Of a DNA stretch of 13,323 nt, positions 1-7,020 are shown one piece after another. Both the position numbers and the translations under genes were made by a program. The DNA is from Candidatus Izemoplasmatales bacterium. GTDB taxonomy: Bacteria; Bacillota_I; Bacilli_A; Izemoplasmatales; Hujiaoplasmataceae. A model generated the notes under the pieces. It searched no databases and was not told the origin of the DNA. It worked only from the letters and a program-made list of their open reading frames with translations. The stretch spans positions 1 to 13,323 of the forward strand of contig JAQWBC010000013.1 in NCBI GenBank assembly GCA_028707415.1, read 5' to 3'. Numbering within the stretch: the stretch's first letter is position 1; each line of letters opens with the position of its first letter.

Positions 1-870
1 CTTCCCGTTTTGAACACATTTAGCCGCGGGGTAATTGGTCGTGTAAATGGTTACTCCTGGATATGATGAAGTTATTGCTAATGATCTTTGCGATTTTTCC
101 GAATATAACAAAAGGCCGGGTTTGTTAAGGTTCAAGTCAAACATAAACCAATGATCAATCCCGAAAGCACTTTGCTTCTTTAAAATCGGATCGGTAATGG
201 TAGGCATGACCGGTTTTAAAATGGTAAAGTCATATAGTGTGTTTCGTACGGGGATTAGTTCTTTGCCGATAATTTCATTATCGACAAGTAAAACATTGGA
301 AGCGTTTATTTGCATGCGATGATTACTAAGATCGTGGGTGTAATCACCATCGAGATTAAAATAGGAGTGATTAGTCAGATTGCATAATGTAACTGCTGAA
401 GTCTCTGCCATCAGTTCAATTCCAATATTGTTCGGTGATACTGTGTAGCGAACAGTAACGCTCACAACTCCGGGTAAAAACTCATGATGATAATTAGTAC
501 AATATGTCAAAACAGCTGTCTCCACAAGTTCTTCGATGGCGGCGACATCAAAGACTACAAACGCCAGTCCATGATCACCGCCATGTAAAAAATTCGCGTT
601 TTTAGAGACGAATCGATACGATTTGCCATCGATGACACAACGACCCTGTGCGATTCTACCAGCAGTTAACCCGATGGTGGCGCCTAGATACATTCCATCA
701 TCAAGATAATCATTATAATTCTGATATCCAGCGACAACATTTGTTCCATCTGTGAGTACCCAACGCGAAATTGTGGCCCCGACATTTAGGAATTCTACGG
801 ATGATCCATCCATAAAGTCTATGCGAACCGCCGCCATCATGTCAGTGATTTGCCTTTGGGATATAATCAT
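1..870 (-). CDS. galM: Aldose 1-epimerase (galactose mutarotase), 3' end beyond window
   Basis: Interconverts alpha and beta anomers of aldoses such as galactose in the cytoplasm. I translated the minus strand from ATG at 870: 290 codons stay open to the window edge, and the family is about 330-350 residues, so only the C-terminal part is missing. Family landmarks seen: FLHGG with His96, TNHSYFNL with His168, and GIDHWF with Asp239. The two histidines and the Asp match the catalytic/sugar-binding residues of characterised GalM proteins. The conserved catalytic Glu lies in the unseen part. An SD-like GAGGTG precedes the ATG by a few bases. No other sugar gene is visible next to it; it is divergent from the gene at 1088. 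Confidence 0.93.
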   Translation of the reverse strand, partial: MIISQRQITDMMAAVRIDFMDGSSVEFLNVGATISRWVLTDGTNVVAGYQNYNDYLDDGMYLGATIGLTAGRIAQGRCVIDGKSYRFVSKNANFLHGGDHGLAFVVFDVAAIEELVETAVLTYCTNYHHEFLPGVVSVTVRYTVSPNNIGIELMAETSAVTLCNLTNHSYFNLDGDYTHDLSNHRMQINASNVLLVDNEIIGKELIPVRNTLYDFTILKPVMPTITDPILKKQSAFGIDHWFMFDLNLNKPGLLLYSEKSQRSLAITSSYPGVTIYTTNYPAAKCVQNGK

Positions 871-897
871 ATGACACCTCGATATAAAACTAATATT

Positions 898-906
898 ATC
901 ATATCA
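898..906 (-). promoter_or_regulatory. Putative galM promoter (extended -10)
   Basis: The minus strand carries TGATATGAT, an extended -10 (TGn + TATGAT) about 28 bases before the galM start. A TTGATA lies at 930-925, but its 21-bp spacing is too long, so the TG extension probably carries the activity. Inference from motif only. Confidence 0.45.
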
Positions 907-1041
907 CATTCACTGTTATTTTCATATCAAAAATCATGGAAACACAATCCTTTTCTCTTTATATATATTTCGATATCCTTATGGCGACATATAATGATAA
1001 GACGAAATCAACATCCTGATTTTCATCAAAAATTCGGGATA

Positions 1042-1072
1042 TTGTCGTCTATAATCGAAAATATGATATAAT
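1042..1072 (+). promoter_or_regulatory. Putative promoter of the 1088-2959 gene
   Basis: TGATATAAT (extended -10) at 1064-1072 with a weak TTGTCG at 1042-1047 (19-bp spacer). Initiation about 7 bases downstream would leave only about 9 leader bases, with the AAAGGTGA ribosome site at 1076-1083 at or next to the 5' end. A second TATAAT at 1050-1055 would give a more normal leader, but it has no TG extension and no visible -35. Which one is used cannot be decided from sequence. Confidence 0.45.
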
Positions 1073-1087
1073 AAAAAAGGTGATTTT

Positions 1088-2959
1088 ATGATATTTAATT
1101 GTTTTTCTCCCAAATGGAAATCAATTCTTGAAAAGTATTTGGATCAGAACCTCCTTTATGATGATTATTATGGTAGTGAACTCAATTTCCAGAATCTGAT
1201 TATCTGGAGCGACGTCGATAACATCGAAATTGGTGAAGAGAACAACCAATATTTGTTAATTCGGTCAGTTACCAACGGATATCCTTTTTATTTTCCACCA
1301 GTCGCAACTGATTGGCAAACCTTCATCATGGCTATAAAGTGGATAGAAGCCGACTGTGTCGATGGCAATATCCCGTTTTTGGTTCGTGGTCTTTCCGAAC
1401 AAATGATTGCTGTTCTCGCCTCTACAGATGCTAAATACCGGGTTTATGAAAACAGAGATATGTATGAATACCTATATTCAAGTTCCTCACTAAGAACTCT
1501 TGTGGGTAAAACATATCATAATAAACGCAACTTGGTCCACCAGTTTATGAAACTTCCCGGCTATATATTTCGGCCATATGTTGCTACCGATGAGACTATG
1601 GTTATCGATCTATTACACAAATGGGAAGAACATAAAAGACACGCATTCGAACACGAAACAATTCTGAAAACTCTTAATAGTTTGGATACATACGGTTGTT
1701 TTGCGGATGTAATTGTCCTTGATGACAAAATAATTGCTTTCGCTATCGGTGCAAATACAAAAAAAATGGGACTCGTTTTCTTTGAAAAAGCCGATACCGA
1801 TTATCCCGGTATATACGCCGCCATCAACTATCTATTTGCTAATCGTCACTTTGCGAATGTCTCGATTATTAACCGTCAAGAAGATTTAGGCATTGCCGAA
1901 CTACGAAAAGCAAAACTATCTTATAACCCCTCGGGATTCGCAAAAAAATATTCACTTTCTCGCAATCATTTAGCGATGGATGAAGTGATGGAGTTAAAAG
2001 CACTTTACCACGAAGCTTTTACCGATTCAGATGGTTTCTTAGAATATTTCTTTACCCAAAAATTCCGTGCGGATAACGTCATTTTTCACAAACAAGATCA
2101 TCACATCATCTCAGCTCTACATTTAATTAAAAAAACCTTGTCAATTAAATCGACTTTATTTCCTTGCCCTTTTGTCGTTGGGGCAGCGACTTTAAAAGCC
2201 CATCGAGGACAAGGACTTATGAACGATTTATTAAAACAAGCTTTACATGATCTGTATAACCGTAACATCTCCATCTGCGCTTTATCACCATTTGCAGAAA
2301 GTTTTTATCTTCCAAGCGGATTTGTAACTGTCAATCGGCTTTCCCGTTTTCAGCACAACATAATCTCAACACGATGTTTTACATATCAAGATGTTGATAC
2401 CGAGACTTTGGCCGCTGTTGCCGCTATCTACCAGTCCAAATTAAGTGATTTCACGATCTTCGTTGACCGCTCTTTAGAGTACTGGCAATCATATTATGAA
2501 GCTGTAAAAGCTGATTCTGGTAAAATTACCCTCGTTAAAGAAAATGGCACTAACATTGGTTATTATACTCAATTTGATACTGATGTTGAAGAAATATGCT
2601 TTCTCGATGACACTATGATTACGACAGTTGATCGACTCAGCGGTTTAACAATCAATCAAGTCAATTCCCAAGGACAAACCAGCCATATCATGATCCGGAT
2701 CGTCAATCTCAAAAAAATGTTGTTAGGATACCCCTATAATCGAGATTTAAATACCGTCCAACGAATAAAATTTTCTGATTCGCATTTGCCTTTAAATAAT
2801 GTGACTCTCGAAATCACCATCAAAAATGGAGAAGCATTCATCAGAAATATCGAAGATTATGACGAGGAAATTACGATTGAAATGCTGACTGAACAAATTT
2901 TCATTACCGGTTCAAGTCTATTTTCCCGTCCGCACGTGCTTATCTTTGACAAATATTAA
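1088..2959 (+). CDS. DUF2156 (phosphatidylglycerol lysyltransferase-like) / Eis-like GNAT fusion protein
   Basis: A 623-residue soluble protein in two halves. Residues about 1-292 resemble the C-terminal catalytic domain of phosphatidylglycerol lysyltransferases (DUF2156, LPG_synthase_C), with KTYHNKRN at 141-148, INRQEDLGI at 261-269 and LRKAKLSYNP at 272-281, the usual signature blocks. Residues about 297-420 are an Eis-like GNAT domain with acetyl-CoA loop HRGQGLM at 372-378. Residues about 425-530 would be the second Eis GNAT lobe, and about 534-623 looks like the SCP2-like tail (MIRIVNL at 535-541). No membrane segments are visible, so it lacks the flippase part of MprF. The ATG follows AAAGGTGA. 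The gene stands alone on the plus strand with its own terminator. Substrate unknown: aminoacyl or acetyl transfer is inferred from the folds only. Confidence 0.8.
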   Translation: MIFNCFSPKWKSILEKYLDQNLLYDDYYGSELNFQNLIIWSDVDNIEIGEENNQYLLIRSVTNGYPFYFPPVATDWQTFIMAIKWIEADCVDGNIPFLVRGLSEQMIAVLASTDAKYRVYENRDMYEYLYSSSSLRTLVGKTYHNKRNLVHQFMKLPGYIFRPYVATDETMVIDLLHKWEEHKRHAFEHETILKTLNSLDTYGCFADVIVLDDKIIAFAIGANTKKMGLVFFEKADTDYPGIYAAINYLFANRHFANVSIINRQEDLGIAELRKAKLSYNPSGFAKKYSLSRNHLAMDEVMELKALYHEAFTDSDGFLEYFFTQKFRADNVIFHKQDHHIISALHLIKKTLSIKSTLFPCPFVVGAATLKAHRGQGLMNDLLKQALHDLYNRNISICALSPFAESFYLPSGFVTVNRLSRFQHNIISTRCFTYQDVDTETLAAVAAIYQSKLSDFTIFVDRSLEYWQSYYEAVKADSGKITLVKENGTNIGYYTQFDTDVEEICFLDDTMITTVDRLSGLTINQVNSQGQTSHIMIRIVNLKKMLLGYPYNRDLNTVQRIKFSDSHLPLNNVTLEITIKNGEAFIRNIEDYDEEITIEMLTEQIFITGSSLFSRPHVLIFDKY

Positions 2960-2980
2960 AAACCGAATCTGTTGCCATTG

Positions 2981-3010
2981 AAGACCGTCGTTTGATGGTC
3001 TTTATTTTTG
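2981..3010 (+). terminator. Rho-independent terminator of the 1088-2959 gene
   Basis: Stem AAGACCGTC (2981-2989), loop GTTT, and GATGGTCTT (2994-3002), followed by TATTTTTG. The one non-Watson-Crick position is a G-U wobble when read as plus-strand RNA but an A-C mismatch on the minus strand, so it works for the plus gene. The 3' arm overlaps the stop codon of the convergent pseudouridine synthase. Confidence 0.8.
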
Positions 3011-3703
3011 TTGTGAGAAAAAAGCAAATTTGGTAAATATAGTCGCTTCAGGAAGGGCATTAAAAACCATTTCTTCATGAGTGATTGGATGTGAAAACGC
3101 TAATTCATAAGCAAATAATCCCAGTCCATCCTGTTGGCTTGAAATCGTATTTCCATATTTTTTTTCACCATATAACGGATGACCGATAGCGGCCATTTGC
3201 AAACGAATTTGATGAAATCTACCGCTTAATAAATCGACTTTTATCAAAGTCAGATTATGACCGTCTTCTTGAATGTGCTCTATGGAATAATATATTAATT
3301 TAGCTATTTTTCCGTGTTCTTGGTCGGTGATGTAACTCATTTTTGTTGTCTCGTCTTTTGCTACATAATTGGTAAGCAATTCCGATTGTCCAATGGGAAG
3401 ATCACCGTTAACTATGGCATAATAGCGCTTTGAAAAATCATGTTCACGAATGGCCTCCGATAATCGTGCAGCAGCTTTTGAAGTTCTCGCAAAGACCATT
3501 ACGCCACCAACATTCAAATCCAGACGATGAACCAAACCCAAAAAGACATTGCCCGGTTTACTATACTTGATTTTCAAATATTTTTTTATCATCGAAAGCA
3601 TATCAGGAATATCCATTTCTCCAGCCTGCGAAAGAACACCTGCCGGTTTGATGGAAATGATAAGGTGATTGTCTTCATAAAGAATAGGTAGATTATAATT
3701 CAT
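3002..3703 (-). CDS. RluA-family RNA pseudouridine synthase
   Basis: Isomerises uridine to pseudouridine in rRNA or tRNA; the exact site cannot be told from the sequence. A 233-residue protein consisting of the catalytic domain alone, with no N-terminal S4 domain. The catalytic motif HRLD is at 59-62 with Asp62 as nucleophile; KRYYAIV near 107 and the SGRFHQIRLQ block near 160-170 are typical. The usual Thr-Ser-Gly after HRLD is altered (HRLDLNVGG). ATG at 3703 is preceded by a near-perfect AAGGAGGT five to six bases away. It is last in the four-gene minus operon, 24 bases after the ZIP transporter gene. No clear terminator with a T-run follows on its own strand. Confidence 0.9.
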   Translation of the reverse strand: MNYNLPILYEDNHLIISIKPAGVLSQAGEMDIPDMLSMIKKYLKIKYSKPGNVFLGLVHRLDLNVGGVMVFARTSKAAARLSEAIREHDFSKRYYAIVNGDLPIGQSELLTNYVAKDETTKMSYITDQEHGKIAKLIYYSIEHIQEDGHNLTLIKVDLLSGRFHQIRLQMAAIGHPLYGEKKYGNTISSQQDGLGLFAYELAFSHPITHEEMVFNALPEATIFTKFAFFSQQK

Positions 3704-3727
3704 GTCTTACCTCCTTAAAAATCACCA

Positions 3728-4525
3728 TTATCCTAAGGCAATATCCAAGATCATCATCAGCAAAAATCCTGCCATAACCGCGATTGTTCCAAGGTTAGAA
3801 TGTGATCCCAGTTGTGCTTCGGGAATCAGTTCTTCGACAACAACAAAGATCATTGCTCCCGCTGCAAATGCTAATAACCACGGCATAGCTACTACCGATA
3901 CCCCAGCTAGCAAGATTCCAACAATTGCAAACACGGGCTCAATCGCCCCCGAAAGAGTACCTAATAAAAATGATTTTGAGGTTGAAACATTTTCTTGTTT
4001 TAGTGGCAAGGAAATTGCCGCTCCTTCTGGAAAATTCTGAATTCCAATCCCAATTGCTAACCCCATCGCGGCTCCTAAAGCTAATGTCGATTCGGTTGCT
4101 AAAGCCACTCCAAAAGCTAACCCGACGGCTAAACCTTCGGGAATATTGTGTAGCATTACCGCAAACACAAGCATTGTTGTTCGGTCAGCAGATGATCGAA
4201 TACCCTCGGGTTTATTGCTGCCAATATGCAAGTGAGGTAAAATTACATCCAACAATAACATAAATCCTCCCCCAATCGCAAAACCGATGGCTGCAGGAAC
4301 CCAGCCCATCATTCCCAAATCCTCAGCTTGATTAATTGCAGGAACTAACAAACCCCAAATTGAGGCGGCAATCATCACTCCAGCGGCAAAGCCCAAAAAG
4401 ATGCGTTTGGTCATATCTGACATCGCATTTTTGAAGAGAAACACCATTGCCGAGCCTAATGTTGTCATGGCGAAGATGAACGTAATGCCAATAAATGTTA
4501 TAACTTTTGGATCTAATCCCCACAT
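3728..4525 (-). CDS. ZIP family metal transporter (GufA/ZupT-like)
   Basis: Integral membrane importer of divalent metals, probably zinc (possibly iron or manganese); family specificity is broad. 265 residues with about eight hydrophobic segments. The two metal-binding motifs are intact: HNIPEG at 126-131 and QNFPEG at 163-168, plus EELIPE at 231-236. The open frame allows a GTG start at 4531, but GGAGG (4537-4533) would then be one base away. ATG at 4525 has about 7-base spacing and is preferred. It lies 24 bases downstream of the acetyltransferase gene, within the operon. Confidence 0.92.
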   Translation of the reverse strand: MWGLDPKVITFIGITFIFAMTTLGSAMVFLFKNAMSDMTKRIFLGFAAGVMIAASIWGLLVPAINQAEDLGMMGWVPAAIGFAIGGGFMLLLDVILPHLHIGSNKPEGIRSSADRTTMLVFAVMLHNIPEGLAVGLAFGVALATESTLALGAAMGLAIGIGIQNFPEGAAISLPLKQENVSTSKSFLLGTLSGAIEPVFAIVGILLAGVSVVAMPWLLAFAAGAMIFVVVEELIPEAQLGSHSNLGTIAVMAGFLLMMILDIALG

Positions 4526-4530
4526 ATGCA

Positions 4531-4537
4531 CTCCTCC
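4531..4537 (-). promoter_or_regulatory. Ribosome binding site deciding the ZIP transporter start
   Basis: Minus-strand GGAGGAG sits about 7 bases before ATG 4525 and overlaps the alternative GTG at 4531, so it favours the ATG. Confidence 0.7.
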
Positions 4538-4549
4538 AATATATTTGTC

Positions 4550-5665
4550 TTATTGATAATTAATATTATGAGTCCAAGCAAAAGGGATCGGAAAGACCTG
4601 CTTTACAAATGCCTCTAACAATGGGCATTGCGAGTAATCAAGGTTTAAATCTTGATCGTATCCGAAAATCATCCTTGTCAAAAGCGTAATATCTTCAATC
4701 TGCAATCGTTCGTTTCCCCAAAAGAGAAAGTAATTGTTGCTGGCCTCTGAGTATTTAAACGATGGTTTCGATTCGGGAACTATTGCTTCCCAATAGGGTT
4801 TAAGTTGATGCATAAATCCTTGAAAATCAATTATTTTAAAACTAGTAAATTGGTGAATCTGTTTTTTCTCGCATCCACTTAAGTATTGTTCTATCTCATC
4901 GTGAGGATCAGATGCAAAATGCATTATTTTTTTATTATATTTTGCCAATAACAGCTTAAATGCGGCAACGATTGCCGCTCGATCGCCACCATATTCTTTG
5001 ATTCCCAAATCTAAACGTTCTGGATTATTCTCCAATTGCAAGATGACATATGCTACTATATTCCCATCGTGTAAAATCATCTCAAAAGGATAAGTTGCAT
5101 AGCTATCGGGAAATGTTTGTCCTTTGATCAATAAACGAAACTCATCATTGTCGCGTAGATATCGTACATGTTCTTGTTCATAAATTGCTTTTAATTGGGG
5201 GAAAAGCGAATCAGCATATGGCTTTAAGCTTATTAATGGCAATTTCGGGGTTTTTTCGTATTCAGCAAACCATTCCGTGGCATTGCCGGCATAATCGGCT
5301 CCAATCGCGGAATACAGACCGCCTTGACCGGAAATAATCATCAATGTAATCGCTTCGGATAACATTTTATCTTCTGCTATTTTCAACAATTTAGAGGCAA
5401 TTTTTTTTCCACGATATTCGGGTATTGTCCCTACCGATCCGACTGAACCGGTAGTAATCTTTGCTTGTTGTAATAATACTGTAGCCGGATAGTAATTAAC
5501 CATGGACACTATTATATTATCATCAATGGCTATCAACATCCGATCGATGTTTTTCTCGCTAAATAAACATAGAAATTGATCGCCCATATTCGGTTTAAAG
5601 ATGGTCTTTGATAACTCGATTGCTTGAGATCGTTCACAAAGCAGACAACTTCTATATTCCATCAT
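4550..5665 (-). CDS. GNAT-family N-acetyltransferase, two-part Eis-like architecture
   Basis: 371 residues. The N-terminal part (about 1-135) is a GNAT domain with the acetyl-CoA loop GSVGTIPEYRGKKIA at 76-90. The Gly expected at the fourth loop position is Lys88. The remainder (about 140-371) looks like a second degenerate GNAT lobe plus a C-terminal segment (LLTRMIFG, then a FPIPFAWTHNIN-type ending) reminiscent of Eis-like proteins. Its ATG overlaps the TGA of the oxidoreductase gene (ATGA), so the two are probably translationally coupled; a GGGGTT precedes it. The acceptor is unknown. Pairing with a Gfo/Idh/MocA enzyme suggests an amino sugar or sugar derivative, but that is inference. 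Confidence 0.82.
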   Translation of the reverse strand: MMEYRSCLLCERSQAIELSKTIFKPNMGDQFLCLFSEKNIDRMLIAIDDNIIVSMVNYYPATVLLQQAKITTGSVGSVGTIPEYRGKKIASKLLKIAEDKMLSEAITLMIISGQGGLYSAIGADYAGNATEWFAEYEKTPKLPLISLKPYADSLFPQLKAIYEQEHVRYLRDNDEFRLLIKGQTFPDSYATYPFEMILHDGNIVAYVILQLENNPERLDLGIKEYGGDRAAIVAAFKLLLAKYNKKIMHFASDPHDEIEQYLSGCEKKQIHQFTSFKIIDFQGFMHQLKPYWEAIVPESKPSFKYSEASNNYFLFWGNERLQIEDITLLTRMIFGYDQDLNLDYSQCPLLEAFVKQVFPIPFAWTHNINYQ

Positions 5666-6915
5666 TTTAACCCCGATAATGTCGCAACATATTTATCAAA
5701 ATCAATAGTCTTGCCACTCAAACGCGATTCTTCGGCAGCAAAAGCCAACAAATGGCTCTCAATTGAAGCATTATGACTTGTTACATCTCCATTTATACCA
5801 CTTTCGATTAAAGTTATTAAGGCTTCCATAATTCCTTCATCGCCGCCACCGTGACCAGATGATTTAGCGGTCGTCGAAATAATCTCTGGCATTTCAACCC
5901 CAAATTGGTATACTTCAAGCGTATTTTTGTCCATATGGCCACGGATTTCACCTTTTGTTCCCATTAATTTAATGGTCCTTGTGTTTTCGTGAGTAAAGCC
6001 AGTCATCGTAAAAGCAACCGTGATTTCATTGGCAAATTCAATTGCCGTTACTTGATGATCGACGACATCATTATCACACTGATAAACACACCGACCATAA
6101 GGTCCTTTTCTTAACGCTTTTAATAATGCTTCATCCGACATATCATTTGATACCGGTAACTTGAGCCAATCTGGAGCATTAAGATATACTTTTGGAGCAT
6201 AATATAAACACTCATTGGCATGCTTACACCCATCCATGCAGTATTTAGGTGCTTCTTCGGGAATGAATTCGGACTTGTAATGAGAAAGACTGCCAAAAGA
6301 ACTCACTTGGGTTGGATGACTTTCCGCAAACCAGATCATTAGATCTAAATCATGGCATGATTTAGCTAAAATCATTGGACTTGACAGTTGACGATTGCGC
6401 CAGTTTCCACGGACGAAACTATGGGCTTGATGCCAAAAAGCAACGTTTTCGTTGTGTTGGATTGATATGAGACGACCGATTCTGCCACTATCGAGTAATT
6501 GTTTAATGGTGGCAAAAAAGGGCGTATACCGAAGTACGTGACCAATCATTAAACGCACATGATTAGTCTCCGCGATTTTTCCAAGTTCAATACACTCAAG
6601 AGGATCAACTGCCATCGGTTTTTCTAAAAACAAATGGTACCCTTTTTCCATTGCCTTTTTGGCGGGAATAAAGTGCATATTATCTTGAGTACAGATGAAA
6701 CAAACATCAGCCATTCTCGGCTGATCAAGAATTTCCTCATCGGAAGGATACTGGTTTTCGGGAATGATGGCATGTTTCATGGCAAAGTATCCACGACGCA
6801 TCGGGTCCGGATCAGCTACTCCGATGAAACGAATTTTTTCTCGGTTTGACTCAGCATAAGCACCATAAGCCCCGATACCGCGGCTTCCGGCGCCAATCAT
6901 GATTGCACTAATCAT
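5662..6915 (-). CDS. Gfo/Idh/MocA family oxidoreductase with cysteine cluster
   Basis: NAD(P)-dependent oxidoreductase acting on a sugar or sugar-like substrate in the cytoplasm. 417 residues. The Rossmann start GAGSRGIG is at 8-15, the EKP motif at 98-100, and KSCHDLD at 185-191 supplies the active-site region. A Cys cluster (Cys226, 230, 236) and GPYGRCVYQCDNDVVDHQ at 271-288 (Cys276, 280), then GHGGGDEG at 354-361, place it in the YteT-like subgroup common in Clostridia and Bacilli. The substrate is not known to me. The open frame allows TTG at 6918, but AAGGGGTGG at 6930-6922 is six bases from ATG 6915. First gene of the four-gene operon. Confidence 0.9.
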   Translation of the reverse strand: MISAIMIGAGSRGIGAYGAYAESNREKIRFIGVADPDPMRRGYFAMKHAIIPENQYPSDEEILDQPRMADVCFICTQDNMHFIPAKKAMEKGYHLFLEKPMAVDPLECIELGKIAETNHVRLMIGHVLRYTPFFATIKQLLDSGRIGRLISIQHNENVAFWHQAHSFVRGNWRNRQLSSPMILAKSCHDLDLMIWFAESHPTQVSSFGSLSHYKSEFIPEEAPKYCMDGCKHANECLYYAPKVYLNAPDWLKLPVSNDMSDEALLKALRKGPYGRCVYQCDNDVVDHQVTAIEFANEITVAFTMTGFTHENTRTIKLMGTKGEIRGHMDKNTLEVYQFGVEMPEIISTTAKSSGHGGGDEGIMEALITLIESGINGDVTSHNASIESHLLAFAAEESRLSGKTIDFDKYVATLSGLK

Positions 6916-6941
6916 CAATTACCACCCCTTTATCATCAGTA

Positions 6942-6970
6942 ATTGTAACACATTATGATAATGTTGTTAT
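6942..6970 (-). promoter_or_regulatory. Putative promoter of the oxidoreductase-GNAT-ZIP-rluA operon
   Basis: TACAAT at 6947-6942 with a TG extension (TGTTACAAT); the -35 position 17 bases upstream is only ATAACA (6970-6965). A perfect 15-bp palindrome (6950-6964) fills most of the spacer. Confidence 0.4.
6950..6964. promoter_or_regulatory. Operator-like 7-1-7 palindrome
   Basis: ACATTAT-G-ATAATGT is a perfect inverted repeat lying between the putative -10 and -35. It does not match the Fur, PerR or Zur consensus, whose halves meet as AAT-N-ATT. The binding protein is unknown. Confidence 0.4.
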
Positions 6971-6981
6971 CCTTATTATAT

Positions 6982-7010
6982 AAAAAACCGAGCAATTATT
7001 GTTTGCTCGG
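6982..7010 (-). terminator. Rho-independent terminator of aspS
   Basis: On the minus strand an 8-bp perfect stem CCGAGCAA/TTGCTCGG (7010-7003 with 6995-6988) with a 7-base loop is followed by TTTTTT. It begins 10 bases after the aspS stop. Confidence 0.9.
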
Positions 7011-7020
7011 ATAAAAATAT

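Noticed and set aside
850..1071. 73-codon plus-strand open frame between galM and the fusion gene
   Set aside because: No ribosome site, no recognisable protein; it runs through both divergent promoters.
3702..4263. Two 112-codon plus-strand frames opposite the ZIP transporter gene
   Set aside because: Antisense shadows of a clear membrane protein gene, without ribosome sites.
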